From: Anaerocolumna xylanovorans DSM 12503
GTDB taxonomy: Bacteria > Bacillota > Clostridia > Lachnospirales > Lachnospiraceae
Assembly: GCF_900143645.1 (NCBI RefSeq)
Contig: NZ_FRFD01000003.1
Location: forward strand, 1,302,001-1,366,000
Direction: 5' to 3'
DNA: 64,000 nucleotides
Shown in pieces: positions 16,125-26,347 of the stretch. The number at the start of each line of letters is the position of its first letter. The first letter of the stretch is position 1. The notes below the pieces were generated by a model that was given only the letters and a program-made list of their open reading frames with translations, was not told the origin of the DNA and did no database searches. A program made the position numbers and the translations under genes.

Positions 16125-17666
16125 TCACTTTTCAGCGCTGTTATACTCCTTCATCTCCCTTAATGAGGCAGGAGATATTCCATAGCACTGCTTAAATTTC
16201 CGGTAAAAATAGCTGGTGTCTGTAAACCCCACCTCTTTTGCAATGTCATTTATGCGCATGTTGGTATTTAATATCAATTCCCTCGCAATGCTGTTCTTAT
16301 AGTTTGTCACATACTGGGAAAAAGAACACCCCATTTCCTTTTGGAACAATTGTCCCAAATAGGACGTATTCATATGGTATTTATGAGCCAGGGTTTTTAA
16401 ATTAAAATCTCCCTTATAGTTTTCCTGTATTTCCTTTAACAGTTGTTTTATAACAGGAGTAAGTTTTGAATTTTCCTTGTGAAGTTCGTCCATGATGTCA
16501 ATGATTTCTGTTGTAAATAAACTCTTGATGGTACTGATATGCTCTGCCTGATTAAGCTTATCCACCAACTTTAGGATGGTGTTTCTTTTCTTGATCTTTA
16601 CCAGATCAAACTCTTCCATAATCTCCTGCAATATCATGGACAGCTTAAAAATCATCTGAAACAGAGCGTCTGCGGATATTCTTTCTTCTCCTGCATTATT
16701 AATGAATAAATCTTCAATATAGTCAACAGCGGCTTTCTTATCCCCGCCTAAAAGTAATTTATGAAGCCTGCCTTCATCTACCAGGATATCCTTTGTCTTT
16801 CTGTCAACAATATGATTTAAGTCAATGCAGCTTCCATAGCCTTCGATCATGAAATATTTCTGCAGACTTTTCATGGTATCCAGAGCAAAGGGCAGTTCCT
16901 CTAAAGTTTTCGATAAAGGGGCAACGGTCATAAAGGAGGATATCTTAAGATTCGCCTCCAATTTGTTCTGAAGCTTTCTGTAATAATCATTTATTCCTGT
17001 AATACTGCCGTAATCAATGGGACGTAACAGCAATATTTCGTCCATTCTTAAATAAAATGCATAAAGATTGTCTTTCTCATATGCAGCAAGAGCTGCCATT
17101 AGCTTTTCCTGCATATTGACAGTCTTCTCATTTGCCTGCAGCTTCATTCTGGCAAGGCTGATACCGGAATTCTCTGTTTCAATTCCGATGGATTCAAAAA
17201 AGTTCTTATACTCTTCTGCCTCCATATCCCCATTCATAAAGCCTTCTAACTTCGTCCGGAAGTCTATTGTCTCTCTCTTTTGCCTGCCATACTGTTCCAG
17301 GCTGTTTATTGCTTTTTTTAAAGCCTCCTCTAACTTCTCCTCATCAATCGGCTTTAGGATATACTCCTCTACCTTCATGCCGATCGCCCTTCTTGCATAT
17401 TCGAATTCATCATAACCGCTTAAAATAATAAAGCGGAGATTCTTACTTTTCTTCTGTAGTTCTTCTATCAGCCGCAGTCCGTCCATCTCCGGCATATTAA
17501 TATCTGTTATGACAATATCGGCAGGCTCCTTCTCCCAAAGCTTTAATGCCTCCACACCGTCATGGGCCTTATGCACAACAGTCAGTCCAAGCCCTTCCCA
17601 GTCAATTATCCTGTCGATACCCTGCAAGATAAGCTCTTCATCTTCAACCAGAGACACCTTGTACAT
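16125..17666 (-). CDS. YesN-type response regulator, AraC output domain
   Basis: A 513-residue regulator. The receiver domain (1-120) has the acidic pair ED8-9, phospho-acceptor D55 in ITDINMPEMDG, and K105 in ILKPID. A middle region of about 280 residues, partly coiled coil, leads to a C-terminal AraC DNA-binding domain with two helix-turn-helix units (FNLKTLAHKYHMNTSYLGQLF and INDIAKEVGFTDTSYFYRKFK). The ATG at 17666 with AAAGGAGG is used, overlapping the kinase gene by 23 nt. It very likely activates the mannoside genes, which have a poor -35 box. Confidence 0.94.
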   Translation of the reverse strand: MYKVSLVEDEELILQGIDRIIDWEGLGLTVVHKAHDGVEALKLWEKEPADIVITDINMPEMDGLRLIEELQKKSKNLRFIILSGYDEFEYARRAIGMKVEEYILKPIDEEKLEEALKKAINSLEQYGRQKRETIDFRTKLEGFMNGDMEAEEYKNFFESIGIETENSGISLARMKLQANEKTVNMQEKLMAALAAYEKDNLYAFYLRMDEILLLRPIDYGSITGINDYYRKLQNKLEANLKISSFMTVAPLSKTLEELPFALDTMKSLQKYFMIEGYGSCIDLNHIVDRKTKDILVDEGRLHKLLLGGDKKAAVDYIEDLFINNAGEERISADALFQMIFKLSMILQEIMEEFDLVKIKKRNTILKLVDKLNQAEHISTIKSLFTTEIIDIMDELHKENSKLTPVIKQLLKEIQENYKGDFNLKTLAHKYHMNTSYLGQLFQKEMGCSFSQYVTNYKNSIARELILNTNMRINDIAKEVGFTDTSYFYRKFKQCYGISPASLREMKEYNSAEK

Positions 17667-19416
17667 GGTCAACCTCCTTTGGAAATCTTATTATGACCTT
17701 CAATCCTCTGTCCCGATTTTCCTCTATATGAACCCCATACTTATCCCCATAAGCTCTTTTTAGCCGTCTGTGTACGTTTAAGAGCCCGATAGAACCTGTT
17801 CCGTTGTCATCTTCATTAAGTTCTAAGTTCTTTTCCCTGATTTCCTCCCCTGTCATTCCCTTGCCATTATCCTCTACGGATACTGCCATGGCTTCCTCTT
17901 CTTCCCAAACCCTGATAAGAAGGTAATTATCTTCCTCCTTTAAACGGATTCCATGAACGAAGTAATTCTCAACAAGGGGCTGGACAATAAACTTCATTAC
18001 CGGCCTTTCCATATATTCCTCCCGGCAGTCGATATCAAAGCGGAATTTATCTGCAAAGCGGAATTCAAATACCTCCAGGTATTTCTTACAGTAATACAGT
18101 TCCTTGGCTATGGTAATAATATTGCTTTCCTTTACCTGGCTGCGGAAGATTACCGCCAGATTATAAAGCATCTTTCCTACTTCCTTATCATCATTTAAAA
18201 TGGCCTTCATTCGGATGGATTCTAAGGTATTATAAAGAAAGTGCGGATTAATCTGGCTTTGCAGGGCATTCATTTCTGCATTCTTCTGTTCGATTTCCGC
18301 TAAATACCTTTTCTTGATGTGGCTGTCCAAATCCTTGCACATACGGTTGAAATGCTCCCCAATAATATCAATCTCATCCTTTTTCTTATCCTTTATGGAA
18401 TCAAAGGAGACATTAAGATTACCGCTTTTCACCTGCTCCATGGTGGACAGCAGTTCCTCCAATCTTTTCGTAAAGTAATCCAGTCTTACATGGATAATAA
18501 TCTCTCCCAGTAAAAATAATGTAAACCCAAGAAGCAGCAGGGATAACCACTGTATGAGAGGAATCTTTTCTGCCTGACTTGTCTTCATATAGCAAAGGAT
18601 ATTCATCTCATCCATCTTACTGTAGGAGACATGTGCCTTTAATTTGCTCTCCATCTGCTTCTGACTGACAAGGCTTCCCTTTCTGTCATAGAGAAGAACC
18701 ATGTTAAGCCCTGGATCCGACTGGTAGATAATTCGTCCGTCATCCGTAAATACTGCCAGCTGGGATTTTTTATAATACTGATATTCCTTCTCAAAGCCTT
18801 TTGAGCTGAAAGTAATCTTCATAAAGCCCACATTTTCCAGATTATCAGTATTGTGTATCTCCTTGATGAAGGTAATCGTCCCATCCTCTGTCTGGATTCG
18901 GTCTTTAATCAAAGTATCAATGTTATTATCCAGCTTTTTTGTCCGGATATCATTGCTTTTGTAGAAGGTAGTAACCTCTTTGTTGGAGTAGCTGACAAAG
19001 GCTATTTCGGTAATATAATCAGACAATTCCAAGGCACTTCCTGCAAAGTCCTCTATCCCATTGTAGCTTCCCTGCCTGGAGTTATAAAAAGCATCCAGTT
19101 TCTTTTCAAGATATGTTTCCATATCATATTCCAGGTAATTGGTCACATCCGTCAATTCATCCTCTGATTTGTAGAGGTTATACTGTATCAGGTTGGAGGT
19201 TTCCTCCATATCTTTGATATAACCGGAAGCATCCTCTAACAGCAGCTGACTGTAGCGAAGATTATTTTCCTTGGTCTGATCCCTGATACTGTTAATGAAA
19301 AAAAGAATAAGAGAAATAACAATCACAGTCATTATTAGGGTATAAGTCATAAAAAGCTTACGATACAGCTGATGAGATTTTATCCTGTTTTTTGCTTCTC
19401 TTATTCTTATACCCAT
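17644..19416 (-). CDS. YesM-type sensor histidine kinase
   Basis: A 590-residue membrane kinase of the sugar-responsive YesM group. Two transmembrane helices (about 22-42 and 287-308) flank an extracytoplasmic dCache-like sensor. A HAMP linker spans about 309-365. The His_kinase block has H392 in SQINPHFLYNT, and the GHKL ATPase has N-box FIVQPLVENYFVHG and G-box VEDNGKGM and GSIGLLNVHRRL. It is encoded 34 nt after the GH38 gene and overlaps its response-regulator gene. It probably senses an extracellular mannoside directly or through the anchored binding protein encoded at 14556. Confidence 0.94.
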   Translation of the reverse strand: MGIRIREAKNRIKSHQLYRKLFMTYTLIMTVIVISLILFFINSIRDQTKENNLRYSQLLLEDASGYIKDMEETSNLIQYNLYKSEDELTDVTNYLEYDMETYLEKKLDAFYNSRQGSYNGIEDFAGSALELSDYITEIAFVSYSNKEVTTFYKSNDIRTKKLDNNIDTLIKDRIQTEDGTITFIKEIHNTDNLENVGFMKITFSSKGFEKEYQYYKKSQLAVFTDDGRIIYQSDPGLNMVLLYDRKGSLVSQKQMESKLKAHVSYSKMDEMNILCYMKTSQAEKIPLIQWLSLLLLGFTLFLLGEIIIHVRLDYFTKRLEELLSTMEQVKSGNLNVSFDSIKDKKKDEIDIIGEHFNRMCKDLDSHIKKRYLAEIEQKNAEMNALQSQINPHFLYNTLESIRMKAILNDDKEVGKMLYNLAVIFRSQVKESNIITIAKELYYCKKYLEVFEFRFADKFRFDIDCREEYMERPVMKFIVQPLVENYFVHGIRLKEEDNYLLIRVWEEEEAMAVSVEDNGKGMTGEEIREKNLELNEDDNGTGSIGLLNVHRRLKRAYGDKYGVHIEENRDRGLKVIIRFPKEVDHVQGVSG

Positions 19417-19450
19417 AATGCTGTAACCTTTCCCTTCTTAGTATCGTAAA

Positions 19451-22400
19451 TTATCCGATTTCAACCAGATATGTCTTAATCTCATAAGGTTTTACGGCGG
19501 TTGTTATCTCGGAAAGTTCCTGTCTTTCCTCTATCGGCCTTTCCATCAGGTCACATTCTCTGTAGCCCTTGACAGGGAAAGAGAATCTTACATTTACATT
19601 CTGCCTGGAACCGGTGTATTCGTGGAAACGGATAACAAGGCTCTTCCCATCTTCGGAGCGTTTAAGGGCGTCTACTTCCACCCATTCATTGTCTATTGTT
19701 ATAAGGCTTCCCTCTTTGGAATCTCTGCCTTCAAGCAGTGTAAGAGGCTGGTTTAGAGCATAAGCTTCCTTTACCGTACCGCCTTCTGCAAAATCGCCTC
19801 CATGAGGATACAGGGAATAGGTAAATTCATGAAGTCCCTGGTCCTGTTCATAATCGGGATGTATAGCCGCCTTTATAAGAGTAAGACGGATAACATTTTC
19901 CTTAATATCATGACCATACTTGCAGTCATTTAACAGACTGACGCCATAGCCTCTTTCGGATAAATCCACCCATCTGTGGGCTACCGTTTCAAATTTTGCC
20001 TGTTCCCAGGAGGTATTCCAGTTATTTGCTCTTCTTACATTGCCGTACTGGATGTCATAGGTAGCATAGGTAGAACGGATATCTACGGGGAAAGCTACCT
20101 TTAACAGCTGTCTTCTCTCATGATAATCTACCTTTGTTTTAAAGTCAATTCTTCTGTTGTCAGCATAAAGGATAATCTCCTGATCAATAACAGAACTTTG
20201 GAAGTGGTAACTTAAGCGGATTACCGCTCTTAAAGGCCCTTCTTCCACAATTTCAAAAGAGGTTAACTCCGTAACTTCTTTCATCTTTTCCTGATAGAAG
20301 ATATCAATATCCCATGCATCAAAGTTTAAAGGTTTATCTTCAAATATCTGAAGTACATTTCCTCTGTCTCCCGGTCTCATGACCTCTCTGTTATATTCCT
20401 TGTCGTAAATACCTGTTATCTGTCCGCTGGCATTTAAATGCAGCGTATAAAAAGGTGTCTCTATCACTTCTTTGCTAATTGCAAATACCTTGTTTTCCTG
20501 CCTCTTAAAAGGAGTACCCTCTCTCCAATACAGCGTCTTAAAGCCCATGGCAGGTATTTCTTTTACCAGAACCTTTAAGGTATCTCTGTCTTTTTGTACA
20601 GGATAAGGATTACCGTCTGCATCGGTAAGGATACCTGGCATTTCCTTCACTTCTACTATTTCATCACGGTCCCAATTAGAATTATTGAGAATTGTAACAG
20701 CTCCGTCTTCCTGCTTTAACAGGTCGGTAAAGGCATCCTCTTCTACCTTAAGGGCAATCTCCTTAATGGTCTCATAATCTTTAGCCGACTGCTCATACAC
20801 TTCATGGATAGAGGAACCGGGAATAATATCATGGAACTGATTGGTAAGTATCATCTTCCACCCTTTCGTCAAATCCTCCTGTTTTGCATCGCTGATACTT
20901 CCCTTAAGGATACCTGCCATTACAGTAAGCCATTCTGCTTCCCTATAGAGTAATTCCATCTTACGGTTCATCCTCTTATTATGGGCATGGCTGGTATAAG
21001 TACCCCTGTGATACTCTAAATATAATTCACCGTCCCATGTATGGACATAATTATCTGTATTTTTTACCGTTTCCTTCAAGTCTCTGAAGAATTCTCCTGC
21101 TGTGGAGGTTTTAAGGCTTGGAAGCCCCGGTATCTTATCAATTCTTCTTCTTTGCTCTAAGGTATCCCTGTTAACACCGCCGCCTCCGTCACCGTATCCA
21201 TAGGAGATTAAGAGTTCCTTGTTGATATCCTTATCACGGTAGGCCTCCCAGGCACCCTTTACGGTCTTTGGCGTCAATTGCCCGTTATAAGTATAAAACC
21301 AGGATCCCGGCTCATTCCAAGGCTCCGGGGTGGTAATAAAGTGTGTTAAGACTTTGCTTCCGTCCATTCCCACCCAGTAAAAGGTATCATGGGGCATACG
21401 GTTGTACTGGTTCCAGCTGATTTTTGTAGTCATAAACATATTGATACCGGATTTTTTTAATATCTGAGGCAGGGACCAGGAGTAGCCGAAAACATCCGGC
21501 AGCCATAAGTATTCTACCTCTTTTCCGAATTCCTCACGGAAGAGCTTACTTCCGATAAGAATCTGCCTTGTAAGGGATTCTCCGCTGGTTAAGTTACAAT
21601 CTGCCTCTACCCACATGGCTCCGTCGGTTTCCCACTTTCCGGCAGCTACCTTTTCCTTTATCTTTTCAAAGATTTCCGGGAAATCCTTCTTGATGTACTC
21701 ATATAACTGCGGCTGGGTCTGTAAAAAGACGTATTCCGGATACTGCTCCATCAGGCGCAGCACCGTTGAGAAGGAACGGGAAGCCTTCTCCCTTGTATGC
21801 TTAAGCTGCCAGAGCCAGGCCACATCAATATGGGTATGTCCTATGCATTTCACAGCTATCTTGCTGTTTTTGTCCATGCTGTCTATTCTGCTGTTAAGGT
21901 ATTCATCCGCCTGGTGAAGGCTTTCATAAAAGTCTGTGCTTCCGGGATAGGACCAGTCAATAAGCCTCATTGCTTTTTCCAGGGCCTCTCTTAGTTCGTG
22001 GCGCTCCGTATCTTTATCTTCTAAAATATTAATCGTATCCATCACCATGGCAGACAGGTAGTAAAGGTCATCGACCTTTTCATCCAGCCAGGCTATATCC
22101 ATTCTTTTTATTGCATGTTCCTGAGGTACGGGTCTGCCGCCTCCTTCAAGCCCTGACCAGAGCCTGAAAGTTAAATCGATCTTTCTTCCAACCATATCCT
22201 CTGTAAAGAAGACTTCCTTATGGTTGGAGTCAACTCCCTGGTAAGGCTTGCCGTCTACATATAACAGGGATTCAAAGCCGGAATTGTTGCCGCCGCCTGT
22301 GTTGCCGTAATCAAAAATTCCAAGAACCTTCTTTCCCTGAAGACTCTCCGGTGTCTCGATTACCTTATGAAGCCAAAGGTATTTATCTCTGCCCTTCCAG

Positions 22401-22573
22401 GTATCCCCTGTTTTTAAGATATCCCAATTCTCAAATTCTGTGGGAAGCTCCGGGTTTACAACTCCCTGTAAATCCTCTTTTGCCGTAAAATACTCCAGTG
22501 GGATAATGTCCCTGTAACGGTACTCCTTTAGTTCATTTACTCTTGCCTCAAGTTTTCTGTCTTGTAAAAACAT
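19451..22573 (-). CDS. Glycoside hydrolase family 38 alpha-mannosidase
   Basis: A 1040-residue cytoplasmic exo-alpha-mannosidase without a signal peptide. The ATG at 22573 has AAAGGAG 5 nt upstream; the frame is open 21 codons further. The catalytic domain shows the zinc-binding HTHID motif (about H246-D250) and the nucleophile D325 in MWVEADCNLTSGESLTRQ. The SYGYGDGGGG substrate loop is near residue 470. The C-terminal half is the GH38 beta-sandwich region. It lies between the sugar-binding lipoprotein gene and the sensor kinase gene, so it trims imported mannosyl oligosaccharides. The linkage specificity cannot be fixed from sequence. Confidence 0.95.
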   Translation of the reverse strand: MFLQDRKLEARVNELKEYRYRDIIPLEYFTAKEDLQGVVNPELPTEFENWDILKTGDTWKGRDKYLWLHKVIETPESLQGKKVLGIFDYGNTGGGNNSGFESLLYVDGKPYQGVDSNHKEVFFTEDMVGRKIDLTFRLWSGLEGGGRPVPQEHAIKRMDIAWLDEKVDDLYYLSAMVMDTINILEDKDTERHELREALEKAMRLIDWSYPGSTDFYESLHQADEYLNSRIDSMDKNSKIAVKCIGHTHIDVAWLWQLKHTREKASRSFSTVLRLMEQYPEYVFLQTQPQLYEYIKKDFPEIFEKIKEKVAAGKWETDGAMWVEADCNLTSGESLTRQILIGSKLFREEFGKEVEYLWLPDVFGYSWSLPQILKKSGINMFMTTKISWNQYNRMPHDTFYWVGMDGSKVLTHFITTPEPWNEPGSWFYTYNGQLTPKTVKGAWEAYRDKDINKELLISYGYGDGGGGVNRDTLEQRRRIDKIPGLPSLKTSTAGEFFRDLKETVKNTDNYVHTWDGELYLEYHRGTYTSHAHNKRMNRKMELLYREAEWLTVMAGILKGSISDAKQEDLTKGWKMILTNQFHDIIPGSSIHEVYEQSAKDYETIKEIALKVEEDAFTDLLKQEDGAVTILNNSNWDRDEIVEVKEMPGILTDADGNPYPVQKDRDTLKVLVKEIPAMGFKTLYWREGTPFKRQENKVFAISKEVIETPFYTLHLNASGQITGIYDKEYNREVMRPGDRGNVLQIFEDKPLNFDAWDIDIFYQEKMKEVTELTSFEIVEEGPLRAVIRLSYHFQSSVIDQEIILYADNRRIDFKTKVDYHERRQLLKVAFPVDIRSTYATYDIQYGNVRRANNWNTSWEQAKFETVAHRWVDLSERGYGVSLLNDCKYGHDIKENVIRLTLIKAAIHPDYEQDQGLHEFTYSLYPHGGDFAEGGTVKEAYALNQPLTLLEGRDSKEGSLITIDNEWVEVDALKRSEDGKSLVIRFHEYTGSRQNVNVRFSFPVKGYRECDLMERPIEERQELSEITTAVKPYEIKTYLVEIG

Positions 22574-22666
22574 GGTGACTCCTTTCATCCTGTGAAATAA
22601 AATAGGCATAAGGCGGGAGAAGTGCTGTGTTTGCACTCCCCCTGCCTTTCTAAATTAAAGTTCTAT

Positions 22667-24178
22667 TTATTTTGTTTTCAGCCATTCATTAATCTGGTTC
22701 TGATATTCTGTTCTGATCTTTTCAAGACCTCCGTTTTTGGTAAGCTCACTATAAAGCTTAGGTACTACTTCTTCCGGATCACTTGTTCCGGTATAAAGTT
22801 CCTGTTTGTAACGGGACAGTATCAAGTCGCAGGCAGCAAGTTCATTTTCAACATTGGTTCTGTCAAAGGAGAATCCTAAGAGTACAGAACTTGTTGCCTT
22901 TTCATTCCATTCCTGTACTTTCGTCCACTGGTCAGCACTGTTGGGAGCAACCGGTGACATAGTAAAGAAGGAAGCCTGGGAATAAGCAGCAGGGCTATAG
23001 CAGTCTGGAGTACGTGTAACGGTACCGTCTCCGTTGTCTGTCCAGTCAACACCCTCAATACCATAAGCTAACATATTTCTCATCTTAGGATCGGTGTTGC
23101 ATAATTCCAGGTACTTTAAAGCTTCTGCTTTGTGGTCGGAGTTGGAAGATATGGCATTAACAGAGCCTAAAATTGTTCCGGTGGAGTAAAGAGGACCGGC
23201 AAAAGGATGACTAACTGTATCTTTTCCGCGGCCTTTGCCCCAATCTACGTCAGAACCCGGGAAGCCCTGTCCTGAACTTACGATAACCCAAGCAGGACCC
23301 TGGTCTAATGTAGCAGCATCAGGATTAACAATACCATCTTTATACCACTTGTGCATATGTGTTAAGATATCCATGATATCCTGCTGCTCAAATACATTTA
23401 CAACCTGAGCGTTCTTATCATCAAAACGAACACCAAGAGCTGCGGAAGGTCCTTCATAGTTCATAAGGAAACCATTGATACCATCTTTTGCAGTGGTTAA
23501 AGCGTAATCGGTACCTGTGATATTGCCGGCTTTGATTTCATCCTGCAGTTTATAAAGAACGGGATCAAGCTGGTCAACTGTTTCAATATGTTCATAGTCA
23601 ATCTTGTATTTATCTACAAGTTCCTTATCCCATACCCAGTACTGTGTCTGGGAGGAATCCTTGTAGGTAGGAACGCCATAAATCTTGCTGTTAATCTTAG
23701 CACCGCTCCATAATGTTTCCGGTACGAACTTCTGCAGGTCAGGTGTATCCTTTAACATATCTGTGATATCTGCAAAAGCACCAAGAGATACTGCTGAAGA
23801 ATATTTATCTCCGTTTGTAAACATGATATCAAATTTCTCACCGGAGTTAATCATTGCTGTAACCTTATCTCCCCAAATACCCCAGTCAAGGTACGTAAAT
23901 TCAACTCCCACTCCGATCTTGCCGATGGAGTATTCGTTCATATTCTTCACTGCTGCATCCATGTTATTAGGCTGGCCTCCGATTTGAATCCACTTTAATA
24001 TTACCGGATCCTTCGTTTTGTCATCCTTAGAAGTGTCTTTTGTGCCTGCTGTATCTCCCCCCGATACCTTACCGGCATTCTGGTTATTAGTGTTCTTTCC
24101 TTTGCCGCAAGCTGCCAGAGAGGTAATGCACAAAGTAAAAATCAGAAATAACGCCATAACCTTTGAAAACTTTTTCAT
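22667..24178 (-). CDS. Carbohydrate ABC transporter substrate-binding lipoprotein, DUF3502 type
   Basis: A 503-residue lipoprotein (lipobox SLAACGKG after a KK-initiated hydrophobic stretch). The start is the ATG at 24178 with AAAGGAG. The mature region matches the LplA/YtcQ family: WIQIGGQPNNMDAAVKNMNEY, then GVEFTYLDWGIWGDKVTAMINSGE, and a DUF3502 C-terminus (FSFDRTNVENELAAC through YQNQINEWL). It is the main receptor for the LplB/LplC-type permeases encoded immediately upstream. No ATPase gene is present locally, which is normal for this class because a shared MsmX-type ATPase encoded elsewhere serves several importers. Confidence 0.93.
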   Translation of the reverse strand: MKKFSKVMALFLIFTLCITSLAACGKGKNTNNQNAGKVSGGDTAGTKDTSKDDKTKDPVILKWIQIGGQPNNMDAAVKNMNEYSIGKIGVGVEFTYLDWGIWGDKVTAMINSGEKFDIMFTNGDKYSSAVSLGAFADITDMLKDTPDLQKFVPETLWSGAKINSKIYGVPTYKDSSQTQYWVWDKELVDKYKIDYEHIETVDQLDPVLYKLQDEIKAGNITGTDYALTTAKDGINGFLMNYEGPSAALGVRFDDKNAQVVNVFEQQDIMDILTHMHKWYKDGIVNPDAATLDQGPAWVIVSSGQGFPGSDVDWGKGRGKDTVSHPFAGPLYSTGTILGSVNAISSNSDHKAEALKYLELCNTDPKMRNMLAYGIEGVDWTDNGDGTVTRTPDCYSPAAYSQASFFTMSPVAPNSADQWTKVQEWNEKATSSVLLGFSFDRTNVENELAACDLILSRYKQELYTGTSDPEEVVPKLYSELTKNGGLEKIRTEYQNQINEWLKTK

Positions 24179-24240
24179 ATAGCTTCTCCTTTCAAATATC
24201 AAAAATTGATTTATATTACGGCTTTCGCCGGTAATACCAA

Positions 24241-25179
24241 CTACTCTTTTACCGAACCGATTGTAAGGCCGGATACGAAATACTGCTGAAAGAACGGATA
24301 GGCACAGGCAATGGGCAATACTATAATTACTGCCATGGCCATTCTCATGGATTCCTTTGGCATTTTGGAAGCATATTCCGCTGCCGAGGCACCCAGTGTA
24401 TTGGCATTTTGTGAAAGGTATTCAATATTTCTCTCAACGCTCATCAGTACTGCCTGCAAAGAGTACAGGTTTCGGTTGCTTATGTACATTAAGGACAACC
24501 ACCAGTCATTCCAGTAGGCAAAACTTAAAAGCAACCCTATGGTAGCAAGCAAAGGCTTTGATACCGGCAGTACAATGCGGCTGTAAATTAAAAACTGGGA
24601 AGCTCCGTCCATTTCCGCGGACTCTATAATAGACTGTGGAATAGTCGTCTTAAAGAAGGTCTTGCATATGATTACCTGAAAGGAGGATACTGCCATCGGA
24701 AGTATCAGCACCCATACAGAATCACCTAAGTGAAGTACTGTAGTGTAAACATTGTAAGTAGATACAAGTCCTCCGCCGAATACCATCGGAATAAATACTA
24801 CCCAGGTCAGAAATTTCTTTAACTTATATTCGCTTTTTGAAAGCACATATCCCATGGTAGTTGTAAGGAGCAGTCCAAGCAGGGTTCCGGTAATTGTAAC
24901 GAAGACAGAGATTCCCATTGCCCTTCCTATCATTTCGATATTGTTCCAGAGATAGATATAAGCATCCAGTGACCAGGCCTTTGGAATAAAAGAATAACCA
25001 ATGGAATTAATACTTTTAACACTGGAAAAGGATATAATCGTTATAAAGATAACCGGTATTACACAGCAGGCTGCAAGCAGAAGGAAAACCGCCGAAAACA
25101 GGGAATTCGTAAGAGGCTTTATCCGGTTATATTTGGGAAGGCTGTCTTCATAAGTCTTACTGTCATTTATATTTTTCAT
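24241..25179 (-). CDS. Carbohydrate ABC transporter permease, LplC/YtcP type
   Basis: A 312-residue inner-membrane permease with six predicted helices and the EAA loop ESAEMDGASQFLIYSRIVLPVSKP. The C-terminus (FQQYFVSGLTIGSVKE) is the usual ending of MalG-type subunits. The ATG at 25179 with GAGGT upstream is chosen over an in-frame start at 25227 that would overlap the partner gene. It pairs with the LplB-type permease encoded 22 nt upstream. Confidence 0.93.
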   Translation of the reverse strand: MKNINDSKTYEDSLPKYNRIKPLTNSLFSAVFLLLAACCVIPVIFITIISFSSVKSINSIGYSFIPKAWSLDAYIYLWNNIEMIGRAMGISVFVTITGTLLGLLLTTTMGYVLSKSEYKLKKFLTWVVFIPMVFGGGLVSTYNVYTTVLHLGDSVWVLILPMAVSSFQVIICKTFFKTTIPQSIIESAEMDGASQFLIYSRIVLPVSKPLLATIGLLLSFAYWNDWWLSLMYISNRNLYSLQAVLMSVERNIEYLSQNANTLGASAAEYASKMPKESMRMAMAVIIVLPIACAYPFFQQYFVSGLTIGSVKE

Positions 25180-25201
25180 TTCAACATAACCTCTTTCTCT
25201 T

Positions 25202-26152
25202 TTATATAATGGCATTTTCCTTATCAACTATTTTTACAATCTTGTTGGATAAAAGGATCAATGCACAGCCAACTGCCGACTGTAAGAAGGCTGCTGCCGC
25301 ACCCATATTAGGATTGGGCTGTTCCTTTATCATCTTGTAAATAAATACGTCAATGGTTTCCGTAACCGCGTAAAGAGAATTGGAAGCCTTAGGAACCTGA
25401 TAGAACAGACCAAAGTCAGAACGTACCAGCCCGCCGACACTTAAGATAAACATCATAATGATTATGGTCTTCATTAACGGAAGGGTTATTTTCTTTGCCT
25501 GTTGCCACTTGCTTGCCCCGTCCATCATGGCCGCCTCATACAAAGAGCTGTCAATTCCTGTGATAGTCGCCAGATAAACAACCATGCCGTACCCCATACC
25601 CTTCCAGGTATTTAAGAAAATCAGGAACGGCGGCCAAAATCCCGGCTTTCTGTACCAATCATTCGTCTCCATGCCCATGGTCGGTAATAAATGATTCAAA
25701 AGACCTTTATCAGGACTTAAGAAAGCAAATACGAAATAGGTCACAACTACCCAGGACATAAAGAAAGGCAAAAACATGAGTGTCTGACAGAACTTCGCAT
25801 AACGGCTGCTGTATAGATTGCTCATCATAATGGCTAAAGTGACAGGAACCACTATACCAAGTATGATAAAGATTACATTATAAAACAAAGTAAGCTTGAT
25901 TACGTCTCCGCCGTACCCGCTGCTGAATAAAAATTTAAAATTCGCAAGCCCTGTGGTCTTACTGGCTAAAAGGTTGTAAAAAAAGCTTCTATCCGCATCA
26001 ATGATACGGAAATTCTTAAATGCCATCAGGACACCAAACATAGGCATATAGCAAAAACACAAATACCATATTGTTGTGGGAACCGCCATGATGGTCAACT
26101 CTAAATCCCGTTTCTTCCATGACATCTTTTTCTTTTTTTTCTTGTTTTCCAG
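25202..26152 (-). CDS. Carbohydrate ABC transporter permease, LplB type
   Basis: A permease of roughly 310-330 residues with the LplB hallmark WKKRDLELTIMAVPTTIWYL and the EAA loop YEAAMMDGASKWQQAKKITLP. The start is uncertain. A TTG at 26200 would sit almost on the predicted transcription start and has no ribosome site. A CTG at 26152 has GAGGTG 6 nt upstream and gives the family-typical N-terminus. An ATG at 26125 has no Shine-Dalgarno. I list the CTG form. It is the first gene of the import, GH38, YesM/YesN and binding-protein series. Confidence 0.9.
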   Translation of the reverse strand: MENKKKKKKMSWKKRDLELTIMAVPTTIWYLCFCYMPMFGVLMAFKNFRIIDADRSFFYNLLASKTTGLANFKFLFSSGYGGDVIKLTLFYNVIFIILGIVVPVTLAIMMSNLYSSRYAKFCQTLMFLPFFMSWVVVTYFVFAFLSPDKGLLNHLLPTMGMETNDWYRKPGFWPPFLIFLNTWKGMGYGMVVYLATITGIDSSLYEAAMMDGASKWQQAKKITLPLMKTIIIMMFILSVGGLVRSDFGLFYQVPKASNSLYAVTETIDVFIYKMIKEQPNPNMGAAAAFLQSAVGCALILLSNKIVKIVDKENAII

Positions 26153-26204
26153 AGAAAACACCTCTTTCTTTTTGAATCTGCTGATAAACTCTAGCGACAA
26201 GTTT

Positions 26205-26233
26205 ATTATAGATAATATCCGGTGGGGTTTATA
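26205..26233 (-). promoter_or_regulatory. Candidate activator-dependent promoter of the mannoside operon
   Basis: A perfect TATAAT on the minus strand has only TATAAA at the -35 position with 17-bp spacing. A good -10 with a poor -35 fits activation by the locally encoded YesN-type regulator. Confidence 0.45.
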
Positions 26234-26299
26234 GTTGAAAATTTATAGATTCACTGTACATATTGCATATATTTTATCTGCAGTAATACAGGAATATAG

Positions 26300-26334
26300 A
26301 AAAAAGCAACAAGGACAGCTATGGTCCCTGTTGC
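26300..26334 (-). terminator. Intrinsic terminator after the GH130 gene
   Basis: GCAACAGGGAC pairs with GTCCTTGTTGC (11 bp, one mismatch) and is followed on the minus strand by six U residues. It separates the GH130 transcript from the permease operon. Confidence 0.88.
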
Positions 26335-26347
26335 TTTTTGCATAAAA